DNA of 64,000 nt from Podospora bellae-mahoneyi (taxonomy: Eukaryota > Ascomycota > Sordariomycetes > Sordariales > Podosporaceae): positions 620,001 through 684,000 of the forward strand of contig NW_026946359.1 in assembly GCF_035222275.1 (NCBI RefSeq), given 5' to 3'. Shown here piece after piece: positions 11,681 to 22,928 of the stretch (the stretch's first letter is position 1; every line of letters starts with the position of its first letter). A program made the translations under genes and the position numbers. The notes below the pieces were generated by a model, which was not told where the DNA came from, searched no databases, and was given only the letters and a program-made list of their open reading frames with translations.

Positions 11681-14600
11681 TTTGACGACTGGTTTCCCCC
11701 TCTTGACCTATTACAAGGACACACTCAAGGTATAGGATCTGTTGTGATGTCGACCTGCGACCGTGGTGACGTCGACTATGGGCTCTGTAGCCTTCGGTAT
11801 GTGTCTGGCAGCGGAATGAGGCGCGGCTGTGGTTTTCGAGTCCAAATCACACCTTTGATATTCTCCTCTATTCCCTCCTCTTGATTATTAACACCTCCCA
11901 AATCGTGTGATGTGTATGTATATCCACCAACTAGGAGACCCGATAGTGCGGCGGTAGTAGAACAAATAAAGACAAACACTAAAAGTCTGCTATATGAAAA
12001 AAAAAAAAAAGGAACAAAAGAGCGATTCTGAGCCAGCAGCTGAAGTGAAAGGAAGGACAGTAACGGGAGTCGCTCGCGGAGGAGGGCTCGTTTCTTTTAC
12101 CTCGTCGAATGAGGGAGACGACGAAGGAGAGGGGGAGAGAAGGGGAAGAAACAGGTGATACGTGGGTGGTAGGAAGGTCATAAAAGACGGTCCCAGGAAA
12201 CAGGGGGAAGAAAAAAAAGAAGGAACCAAGACGTGATGTAACACTACCCTTTACCACCACAGCGCACACGGACACAAACACCAGGCGGTCCAGCAGGGGG
12301 CCACTTGGTGAGGGTGGAGGCAGAGTGGAGGGCGGGCAAGGGTAGGGGGCCTGGCGAGGTCACGGCAACAACCAAAGCCGTGCCCTTCTCACAAGTCACT
12401 TCCTCCAGCAGCAGAGGCGTTAAAGTCTGAAACGTCTAGACTGGTTCTGGCAACCTCGTTCGCCTCCCCAGATGAATTCTCCTATACTGTCTTTGAAGGG
12501 GGCAGCAGCGTACAACGACAGGCGCGTAGTGGGGCCAGAAGACAGGCTGTTGAAGGCGGCAGCAATGGGTCGGCGGCGAGGGCAAGGCGGCAGCGTAGTT
12601 GGGGAAGATGCTTGGAGATCAGACGTAGGAGATGGTTTCGCGGTTGCCCGAGCTGTGTCAGGTTCTGAGATTCTGGGAAGGCCTGCTATCAGATGGCAAG
12701 GAGTTGGTGGCGGTAGGCGCGCAGAAGTTGAGACGAAAGCTGTTAGAGGCGCTTTGACCGGGGGTGAGCTTGGAGGCGACCCTGATGTTTCGGTTTTGAC
12801 AGGGGGTGTCGAGAACGTCCTGTTGCCAAGGGCGAGAAAGGGGTCACCGCACTGGGCTTGGCGAGCTGTTGGTTCGTTTGGACGGTTGAAGAAATGTCGA
12901 TGTTGAAAGTGTTCAAATCTGTCGAGAAACTCCAGAGAACAGATGTTGTTGACGGAAATTGAAAGAGTAAATCACAAAAAAAAGACGAGAGACAATGTTG
13001 AAGGCGGCGGCGGCCGCGACCTATTCTTAGGCATGGGCATTCTGATACCAAGACCTCGCGGGCGCTTAAACGGCTGGGATCTCGAACGACAGCATCGAAT
13101 TCGATTTGTTCCGAGAGAGATGCCACGGGCCGCTAGGCAGCTTTGGGGTGTGGCACGTTGCGAGCACTCCAGGCCATCGCATGTTGCCGATTCCAAACCA
13201 CCAATCAGCAAGCTTCTTTGTCTTTGACATCACATTCTGTGACTTGCAGAACTTGCATTTCTGCATCGATAATCTTCGCACCGAGGTATGTAGGTGCTCC
13301 ATTCCGCCGTCTCCTGAATGGTTACACATGCTTTGAGCGGATATGTTTGCTTAGGTCATAGGAAAGACTAGCAGTTATCAACCCCATCACATCACAGCTT
13401 GGCCTTGAGTTATCATCCGAAGTGAATAAAGTTCCACACCGTGTTGTCCAGATTCCCTGTCCGGCTAGAAAGGTCTAAATATAAGTGAGCACATTGGGGC
13501 CTCGTTTAGATACGTCGACCAGGCATGTGTCCTTGAAGGAGTGTGAATTGTAAATGCACCACCATACCAGGTCGCTGTCATGTCCGGGCTGATCATCATG
13601 GGACCTAGAGAGGGGCACGAGCAGGCCCGAGATACAGACCATAGCCCATGCTTGTTGAATGCTGATTCCATACTCGTGTGGCCAATCATCAAGAGCTTGT
13701 TGGATGTTGCAAAAGGCCCAGCTGCGGCAAACGCCATGTTCACGTAGCACAGAATCCCATGCCGATCTTGGATGGGATTTCTGGTTTCTAACAAGGCGCT
13801 TCCTTCTAACGAGCGCTTCAGACTTGTGGTGCCTCACCAATACCGGATATGCATTCAGAGCTCCCTGCTAGCCGACAGCCTCAAACGAACAGGTGCAGGG
13901 AGGGATTGCACATCAAGAGCTCGGACAGCTCTGCGACATCGAGATGCAGGCGTAATCGGATGGAAGGTTGCGGCATCGAGAAGGGATGGCCGTCAAGCCC
14001 AAGACCTTGAAACATACCCTGGCCTAGTCCCGCTACGCAGTACCGGCACCCGCTTCAAGCAATGATACAAGCCTGAAGAAAAGGAGAGAGAAAGCTTCGG
14101 AGAAAGTAAAGATATTTCCGGGGGCGTTTGGTTGGTATCGTGTGGTGTGGGAGACGTGAGGAGTGTTGGTCATCGAGGGGGGCTTCACCCTTTCTCTTCT
14201 GCGACTTCATCCGAGTCAACAACAACACCAGCATATCCCTCGGCGATGCTGAAGAAAGCATCTATGGATGTTCTTTGAGACATCAAGATCTTCAAAAGAA
14301 AATCCACATTTTTAAGCTTGTTTGCAAACGCGTGGCATGCCAGGTGCACACCATCTTATCCTGGCCTTGGAGGGCGCCTCGAGACGATCCGGGTCCTGCC
14401 GCACGTGGGGAATCGTACGATTTTTTTTGAACGCCAGACAGCACCGAGAGGCACTGAGCCAGACCCTCGGGACAGCTGCTGGGTATAAGAGTGAGTCTCC
14501 TCGTCCTTGTCCATTATCGAGTTCTTGTTCTGACGGTTTTCTGGATCCAGGTTTCGTGGATTGACACCGCCGAATAAATCCAGAGTCAGCCAGCAAACGG

Positions 14601-15369
14601 AGTGGAGAGGACCTTGAGTAGTTCTGCAGGGCGCACCTGTGTCATGGTGAACCTCTTCAGATGAAAGAAGGTCTGAGAGATTAGCAATTATGGCAGTGGA
14701 CTCTGCTTAGTACTGTACTATGGGCTTCTCGTGGGGTACAGTTTCGTAGTCTGAGAGGCTATGATGGGGCATATGGTAGTGTAGAATCGACGTGTCATAG
14801 TCTCTCTCCCCGGGTCGCTATCAACGGTGAGAGCGGCGTCTGGCAGGTCGCGCGCGGTGAGAGATAAAGTACTTGCATTGGCGTGGCTCGGCTTGCGTGG
14901 CAGTTTCTGGTGAGAATGGAGATTCCACGCAAACCTGCTGAACTGAGGTGTGTGGTGTGTGTGGCTGAGCATATCGCGACACGAGTGCTGTGGCGGGGCT
15001 CATTACTGAAATGGGCTGCTGTGATTGGGCAGCTCCCCTCCACTGCCCGCCAACAGCAACAACCCCACCAATTTCTGGCGGGCTTTCGTCACTGTCAGGC
15101 ACCACTGCACACTGTCAAGGATCCTCGGACTTTGGGAAAAGGAGACAAGGCACTTGGAAAGCAGCTGCTAACTACTTTCCAAACACCACCACTTCCTTTG
15201 CAACATCTTCCAAGCCACTACCGGACTCGCCCATTGCCCCTATTACTGAGTACCTATCTGTTGTCCGCGCATCTTGCGGCCCTGCCCTGACGGCCCGCAA
15301 CCGTGATCATTCTTACAATCCAACCCCGTCTCCTGGCGTTTCGAGTCGCATCTGCATGACACGCCCACC
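11681..15369. other. Large divergent intergenic region shared by nox1 and myo1
   Basis: A 3.7-kb interval separates the two divergent start codons. I find no convincing coding gene. On the minus strand, about 12.0-13.1 kb is pyrimidine-rich with many CAAC/CATC/TCTC words, the usual look of a long fungal 5' leader, so nox1 may have an extended leader. The final 200 nt before myo1 are similarly CAC/CTT-rich on the plus strand. A poly-A tract lies near 11997-12010. Candidate frames of 100-145 codons in 12.4-13.9 kb overlap on both strands and show no domain. Confidence 0.5.
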
Positions 15370-15372
15370 ATG
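15370..15372 (+). other. myo1: Start-codon-only first coding exon of myo1
   Basis: The ATG is followed directly by a GTGAGC donor, and the 119-nt intron ends in TTCCAG at 15491. Reading into the intron gives no myosin-like sequence, whereas splicing gives the family N-terminus. The coding part of the first exon is therefore exactly three bases, phase 0. Confidence 0.85.
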
Positions 15373-18300
15373 GTGAGCACCACCAACCACGAGCACGGCC
15401 TTCGGAGCTTGCGCTTTCGGAGCCGGCGCCGGCATGCTTCTGCCCCGTCCAAACTCGTGAATAGCTTCACTAACCACGCCCGTCGTTCCAGGGTATAACG
15501 AGACGCGCGAAAGACAAGGCTGCGCGGGCCGAGCGCTCTGCTGGCGGAGCCTCCAGCTCGGCCAAGCCAAAGAAGGCGACGTACGACACCACCAAGAAGA
15601 AGGAAATTGGTGTCTCCGACTTGACCCTGCTGCGTACCGTGTCGAACGAGGCCATCAACGACAATCTCAAGCAACGATTTGAGGGCGGTCAGATCTACAC
15701 CTACATTGGCCATGTGTTGGTATCCGTCAACCCCTTTCGGGATCTCGGTATCTACACCGACCAGGTCCTCAACAGCTATCGGGGAAAAAACAGACTGGAG
15801 ATGCCACCACATGTGTTCGCTATTGCCGAATCTGCCTACTACAACATGAAGGCCTACAAGGAGAACCAGTGTGTGATTATCTCGGGTGAATCTGGTGCTG
15901 GCAAGACAGAGGCGGCCAAGCGCATCATGCAGTACATCGCGAACGTCTCGGGGGGTGAGGCAGGAGGAGATATTCAACAGATCAAGGACATGGTTTTGGC
16001 TACCAATCCTTTGCTCGAATCGTTTGGTAACGCAAAGACACTGCGGAACAACAACTCTTCTCGGTTCGGAAAGTACTTGCAAATCCATTTCAACGCACAG
16101 GGTGAACCAGTTGGCGCCGACATCACCAACTACCTCCTCGAGAAGTCGCGCGTCGTGGGTCAGATTACCAACGAGCGCAACTTTCACATTTTCTACCAGT
16201 TCACCAAGGGCGCCTCTGAGAACTACCGCCAAATGTTTGGCATCCAAAAGCCAGAAACATACCTCTACACCAGCAAATCAAAGTGCTTCAATGTGGACGG
16301 AATCGATGATTTGGCCGAGTACCAGGATACGCTCAACGCCATGAAAATAATTGGCCTTTCCCAAGCAGAACAGGACAACATTTTCCGCATGTTGGCCGCC
16401 ATTTTGTGGACGGGCAACCTGGTGTTCCGGGAAGGTGATGATGGCTATGCGACTGTCTCTGACCAGTCTGTGGTGGACTTTTTGGCCTATCTCCTCGAAG
16501 TTGATCCGGCGAAACTTGTACACGCCATCACCATTCGCATTCTGACACCACGGAACGGTGAAGTAATCGAATCGCCTTCGAACGTGGCCCAGGCAACGGC
16601 TACCAGAGATGCCTTGGCCAAGGCCATTTACAACAACTTGTTTGACTGGATCGTGGAACGGATTAATCAGTCTCTGAAAGCGAGACAAGCTACTTCCAAC
16701 TCCATTGGCATTCTCGATATTTATGGGTTCGAAATCTTTGAGAAGAACAGTTTCGAACAACTTTGCATCAACTACGTCAACGAAAAGCTACAACAGATCT
16801 TCATTCAGCTCACACTCAAGGCCGAGCAGGAAGAGTACGCGAGAGAGCAGATCAAGTGGACACCCATCAAGTATTTTGACAACAAGATTGTGTGCGATCT
16901 CATCGAGTCTGTCAGGCCTCCGGGCATCTTTTCTGCCATGAAGGACGCCACCAAGACTGCCCACGCCGACCCTGCCGCTTGCGATCGCACCTTCATGCAG
17001 AGCATCAACGGCATGTCGAATGCCCATCTCACTCCTCGCCAGGGCAACTTCATCATTAAGCACTATGCTGGTGATGTGACGTATACCGTGGATGGCATCA
17101 CTGACAAGAACAAGGATCTCCTTCTCAAGGGCCTCCTGAACATGTTCCAAGCCAGTCAGAATCGTTTTGTACACGAGCTCTTCCCCAACCAGGTTGACCA
17201 AGACAACAGAAAGCAACCCCCAACAGCCGGTGACAGGATCAAGACTTCGGCCAACGCCTTGGTGGATACGCTCATGAAATGCCAGCCATCGTACATCCGC
17301 ACTATCAAGCCCAACGAGAACAAATCGCCCACCGAGTACACCGTCCCCAATGTTTTGCATCAGATCAAGTACCTTGGTTTGCAGGAGAACGTACGAATTC
17401 GTCGTGCTGGTTTTGCATACCGTCAGTCTTTTGAAAAGTTTGTGGATCGATTCTTCCTGCTGTCGCCTGCCACCTCGTACGCTGGCGAGTACACGTGGGA
17501 GGGCTCGTATGAAGCGGCGACCAAACAGATCCTGAAGGACACTAGTATTCCGCAGGAGGAATGGCAGCTTGGTGTCACAAAGGCCTTTATCAAGTCCCCC
17601 GAGACTCTCTTTGCCCTCGAACATATGCGCGACCGGTACTGGCACAACATGGCAACCCGTATCCAGCGCATGTGGCGTGCATATCTGGCATACAGGGCAG
17701 AGGCTGCTACCCGTATCCAGCGATTCTGGAGAAAGAAGCGGGTTGGTGCCGAATATCTGCAGCTCCGGGATGAAGGCCACAGGGTTCTGCAAGGTCGAAA
17801 GGAACGGAGAAGAATGAGCCTCCTGGGCTCCAGACGGTTCTTGGGTGATTACCTGGGTATCAACGCCAGCAATGGACCTGGAGCTCACATCCGAAAGTCG
17901 ATCAACCTCTCTAGCAACGAAAAGGTCGTGTTTTCTTGCCGCGGAGAGATACTGGAGGCCAAGTTTGGTCGATCCAGCAAGGCCAGCCCGAGAATCATCA
18001 TCGTCACCAACAGCAAATATTATGTTGTTGCCCAGATGCTTGTTCAGAACCAGCCCCAGATTGTGGTAGAAAAGTCATTTCCATTGGGCGCCATCAAGTT
18101 CATTGGTGCCTCAACAGCCCGAGACGACTGGTTCTCTCTGGGCGTTGGCTCCCAGCAAGAAGCGGATCCTCTTCTCAACTGTGTTCTCAAGACCGAGATG
18201 TTTACGCAGATGAAGAGAGTGATGCCTGCTGGCTTCAACCTCAAGATTGCCGACACGATCGAGTACGCCAAGAAGCCAGGAAAGATGCAGCTGGTCAAGG

Positions 18301-19208
18301 TGCTCAAGGACGCACCCACCCAGGCTGACTTTTACAAGAGCGGCACTGTGCACACCTCGCAAGGAGAGCCTGCCAACTCTGTCTCGCGCCCGACGCCCAA
18401 GGGCAAGCCTGTCCCTCCCAAGCCAATCACCAAGGGCAAGCTCATCAGGCCCGGCGGACCAGGAGGCAGACCATCGAGAGTCACCAACAACCGCAGACCT
18501 GTGCCTCGGCCAGGTGCTTCTGCTGCTGCCACTCCGGCGGCTACTCCCGCTGCTACTTCTAGACCGGTGCCGACACCACGGCCGGTACCAACACCTGCGG
18601 CCGCTCAAGCTGCGGTCAGTCTGCCTACCCATACCCGCAATCAGTCCAACTCGTCTGCCACCCGCGCTCCGCCTCCTCCACCGCCTGCCCCGCCTGCTGC
18701 AAAGCCCAAGATTATGGCCAAGGTCCTGTACGACTTTGCCGGGACCAAGGAAAATGAGATGTCGATCGTTACCGGGCAGCTCATTGAGATTGTGCAAAAG
18801 GAGAATAATGGTTAGTTTTTCCCCGTCTTTCTTTCCCGCCTCTGGCGTCATACTAACTTATTGTGTCCAGGCTGGTGGCTAGCAAAGACAGACGCGGGGC
18901 AAGCGTGGGTTCCCGCCGCTTATGTCGAGGAGCAGGCACCTCCCCCCGTTGCGGCTCCCAGACCACCCCCTCCTCCCCCGGCTAGACCGGGCGCTCCTCA
19001 GCCTCCGGCGAAGAGACCGGTTGCTAGCAGGAAGCCGGTTGGATTGCAGGCGAGGGATAGCGGGATGAGTCTGAATGGAAGTGAAGGGGGGAGCAGCTCG
19101 GCGAGCAGGAGTAACACGCCGACTCCCAGTTTGGCCGGGGGGTTGGCGGAGGCGTTGTTGGCTAGGAAGCAGGCCATGGCTAAGAAGGATGATGATGATG
19201 ATTGGTGA
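15370..19208 (+). CDS. myo1: Class I myosin with TH1, Pro-rich, SH3 and acidic tail (1219 aa, 3 exons)
   Basis: Actin-based motor for endocytosis and polarised growth at cortical actin patches. Coding exons are 15370..15372, 15492..18810 and 18871..19208. Exon 1 holds only the ATG; splicing (ATG|GTGAGC ... TTCCAG|GGT) yields [10 protein letters not shown], the conserved start. The motor follows, with P-loop GESGAGKT from residue 133. Sixteen residues before DALAK (Asp374) the TEDS-rule position is Glu358. Two IQ motifs lie at about 720-760 ([19 protein letters not shown]). The TH1 membrane-binding domain, a Pro/Ala-rich TH2 region, an SH3 domain (about 1069-1127, split by intron 2) and an acidic end KKDDDDDW follow; the acidic tail recruits Arp2/3. 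By local alignment, the Fusarium phenamacril-site residues K216, S217 and E420 correspond to K219, S220 and E423, all unchanged. Confidence 0.96.
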
Positions 19209-19450
19209 GAGAGGAGGAGAGGAGGGGTTTCGTAATGTTTATACACTTTTTGTTCTTTATGGTTTTGGTGTGGGTAGCGAAAACTGTTTTCGTGGAGGTT
19301 GCTCGTGAAAGCAGGAGGAGAAGAGGGTGAATTTGATTCAGAATAGAAGACTGTTTTTTCTATACAGGCTTTTTTTTTTTTTTTTTTTGTGATCTGTCTA
19401 TTTACATCGTTGTACCTGTGTATATACCATACCGTCCGCTAATCTAACCC
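19209..19450. other. Short convergent gap with a long poly-T tract between myo1 and the GT90 gene
   Basis: The 242-bp interval between converging stops contains an uninterrupted run of about 19-20 T near 19370-19388. The likely role is 3' untranslated sequence for both genes; the T-run has no proven function. Confidence 0.5.
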
Positions 19451-22427
19451 TTACGACGACGAAATCTTGAATCCCCCCTCATCCCGTCCATCATCCACCA
19501 GCCTTCCCCATTCGAGCAGCAACCTAAACAGATACACCTGCCTGTCCTCCCTTCGCAACGCCCTAGCAGCCCATTTAGCACCCTGCTCGGCGATCCACTT
19601 CCCGTCTGTCGACCCATGCTCTTTAGTCTGGCCTTGAATCCCGGTGAAATACGCGAGCGTGGAGTGCAGGCCGTGGAAGCGGATGTCTACCGGGACGAAG
19701 TGAACCCAGGGCAGGACACGGTCGGTGTACCACTCCTTGAAGATTGTCGACAAAAAGGGGACGTTGGAGGGGGAGGAGAGGGTGGGGAGGAATAATGGGG
19801 ATGGGGAGGTGGAGGAGTCGAGGGTGAGGATGTATTGACTAGAAAAGGGATCTGGGGGGGAAGAAGAGGAGGTGAGGTGGTGGAAGTCGAGGGGGCAGGA
19901 TGAGGGGGTTTGTTGGCAGGGGGAGTAGGAGGTGAAGGCTGTGTCGAAGGGGAGGAGGGTGTTGAGGTGGGGGGTGGAGACGGAGCGGTAGTGGGCGCGG
20001 GAGCGGGATTGGTTGGGGAGGATGAGGCGGGTGGTGGTGGTGGAAGGGGAGGAAGGGGGGAGGTTGGTGAGGTGGACTAGGCGTTCCTCTTGGCCGCCGC
20101 GGAGGAGGGGTTTGTCGGAATAGGGGCGGGAGATGGAGCCGCGATAATACAGTTTCTGGTGGTTTTTGGACCAGGGTTGGGGGGTCTTTGGGGGTGTAAG
20201 GGGGCTGGTTTGAGGAGGGTGTGATAAGGGGAGGAGGATGTCGGCGTAGTTGTCTGTTTTGGACCGACTGAAGATGGGGAGGAGAGAGGTGGTGGGGGGG
20301 GCTTCGGCGGGCGTCATGTAGAAGCTGTGGAGTCTCATGAGGTCGGATTGGTGGCAGAGTTCGAGGGAGAGGCCAAAATTGGTTAGGAATTGGCCGTTGG
20401 ATTGGGGTTTGGCGCAGGAGGAGCAGAAATCGCGGATGTCCCAGTGAACTCCTGATTTGACCTTGGTACCAGTGGGACAGCTTAAGGATGTCAATTCTCG
20501 AAGGGCTTTCGGTGACATGGTGTTCTTGAGCAGCTCGTCCTTATCAACAGCCTCGGTCAGCCTGGGCTTGGGCATGTCTTTGTTTCCGTATTCGCTGCCT
20601 CCCGAGCTGCCGCCTGGCAATAGGCTCGAGCCCTTCTTCCTCTTCATCCCAGCAGCGGCTAGCTGTTGAATCTGATCCCAAGGTGCCAGCACCCTCGGCC
20701 GCTCGTTGAGATTGATTGCCATCTCGAGGTCTGGTAAATGTTCCACGAAATCTTTGATCAAGTCGACCAGCTCATCCATGATGGTTTGATATGGATTCTC
20801 GGTAGGGAGGTTGTGCCTCGCCGTCCCGTTTTGTATTTGAAGCAGCGCCATATCAATCTCTCTGGCTGCTTTTCTTGTGTCTTCTCTCAGCTTCGCCGGT
20901 GGCACCCCCCAAAAAGGTAGGATATCACCACCCATCTGCTTGAAGTGGTCGATGATTGGGGATTTCTTTTGCTTTGCAAACTCCCACCACCTGTCGAACC
21001 CCTTTGGCGGATCTCTCCCATAATGTCTTTCCCCATACTCCCGTACCGCCGATGGCAATGAATCGCTGTAACTTGCGTGAATCAACCACCTGTCCGACTC
21101 CACTCTTGAATCGTAGATGAGATTGCCCAAAGGATGGCTATCCATGCCCTTGCTCATCTTGATGGGGGTGAAGATGCTCACGGCGATTACCACGGCCATC
21201 AAAGCCATGATAACAAACGCCCTGTGAATGAACATCACCTTTTTGATATCAGTCGCGTGCAGAAAAAACGTGAACCCAGCTGACATGCCCACCACCGCTC
21301 CCCAGGTTTGCCAGCCAGAAACATTTTCCCAGCTCCCTAATGTCCAAACCCGCTGGACTGATATGAGAAACCCAGTTATGAAGGTGACAACTCCGGCGAA
21401 ACCTAGCACGGCCCCGCCCTCGGGTGCAAGAAGACTGCTGGATACTAGCAAGGTTGCAAGCGTCAACCCATCAATAACAACATCGAACCAAAACAGGGTA
21501 TTACTCCCCACTCCATCGCCACTCAACCCCCAAAAAATGCCAGCTCCTAGGCCAGACACGAGCAAGATTCCCGCCAACGTCCTCAATCTCGACTTGGTGG
21601 TTCTAGCCCAGGCCAGAATCCTCCAGGCAATAATAACTATCGCCGCATCAAGAACAACCCCCGCCCACTGAACCAGAACCACAAACCTCGCCCAGTCGTG
21701 CTGTGGCGAGCAAAACAGCGTCGACCTAGGCTCCGAGATCAAAGCCAAGTACGCTCCAAACGAAATCAAGAGCGTAGAAGGAACAAGGATGTACAACGAC
21801 CTCGCCAAAAAATCGGGAATGGCCTCATACATTGTCCTTGTGAAGTCATCTCTTTCCTCGTCAAAGGTGCGTGGTCGGCGAGGAGAAGAGTACAGCTGAT
21901 AAGCAAGAATGAGAACCGGAAGAAAGGCTTCCAGCCCGGGCTTGGAACATTGCAAATCGGCAGTGACTCGGTGGAAGGACTCCAGTCGAAGGATGATACA
22001 GACGATCAGGATGAGGACAAAGTACCGTCGTGGTTTCTTGGGGAAGTTTCGTTGGGATATTGGCCTGGTTTTGTTGCCGGTGGAGGAGAGGCCGAGTTCA
22101 TCATCGAAGCGGCCGTTGGCCCCTGGGAGCCAGCCGGAGAAGTGGCTTGTGGCGTAGGAGGTGAGGGAGGCGATGAGGAGGATGAGGGTTGATGAGAGGC
22201 GGGGTTGTTCTTGTCTTTTGTCAGTGAATGGTTGAACGATTTTGGGATGAAAGACTCTGTTACCGATGATTTGATGATCCTCCACGCTGTTGATGAGCCA
22301 AAGGAAGGAGGTAACGGCGCTGTCATGAGATGATGAGATGGTTAGCTTGTGAACTCATTCAAAACCGCGAAAGTGTTGGGTTGTGTAAATGGTTTCCATA
22401 CCACAAGGCCGCCAACTGGCTCGACAT
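19451..22427 (-). CDS. Multi-spanning GT90/CAP10-family glycosyltransferase-like protein (964 aa, 2 exons)
   Basis: Member of the CAP10 (capsule-associated, glycosyltransferase family 90) group, expected in the secretory pathway and linked to cell-surface glycan synthesis. Coding sequence: complement(19451..22319, 22402..22427). The first exon is only 26 nt (MSSQLAAL plus two bases); an 82-nt intron with branch GCTAAC joins it so that the protein starts MSSQLAALCAVTSFLWLINS. Roughly the first 390 residues contain many hydrophobic spans. The luminal part has family signatures: DRWLIHASYSDS, GFDRWWEFAKQKKSPIIDHF, WDIRDFC, and the C-terminal DIRFHGLHSTLAYFTG ... DGKWIAEQGAKWAARALR ... VYLFRLLLEW. 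Between these lies a Ser/Pro/Thr-rich, low-complexity stretch (roughly residues 680-830). The donor sugar and product cannot be told from sequence. The start rests on splice inference. Confidence 0.88.
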
Positions 22428-22928
22428 GATGACCAGGTGTTATCGCCCGAGATCACCCATTGAGTGAACTGAAAAATGTCGAATCAGTGTGAAACTGGTC
22501 AAAGGAGCGACTATGAATGTGTAAGTCCACCTGAAATTCAATATGAAATGCAAATGTCAGATTGGCATGATGTCTTGACAGTTAAGTGTATCGACCCCTG
22601 TTCAGGACGTTAACCAACGGGTCCATATTTCTGGTGCACTGGTAATTAGCCCCTGAAAGGCGCTAAAAGGGTACCTCAAGAGACACCTATTTTTAGCGGC
22701 TATCCAGCGTATTTTAGTAACAACGTTTTTCTTGGCAAGTGACGTTGGCCAACACCTTTTTTTTTGGGAATGCGCGTCTCCCAGCGCGTTGGTTTGATGC
22801 CTTCATACAACATCTGATGCTTCCAAGCTCGCTCTTAAGGGCAAGGCAACAACACCAGCAAACGAATATACTTGTCACCTCAGCCTGAAAGAAGTGTCGC
22901 TAATGGAAGAAACTAAAAGCTCTCGACC
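22428..22928. other. Divergent promoter region between the GT90 gene and pfa4
   Basis: About 500 bp between divergent starts; no gene seen. It should contain the promoters and leaders of both genes. Confidence 0.5.

Noticed and set aside
15243-16247. Minus-strand frame of 334 codons opposite myo1
   Set aside because: Antisense shadow of the myosin motor domain.
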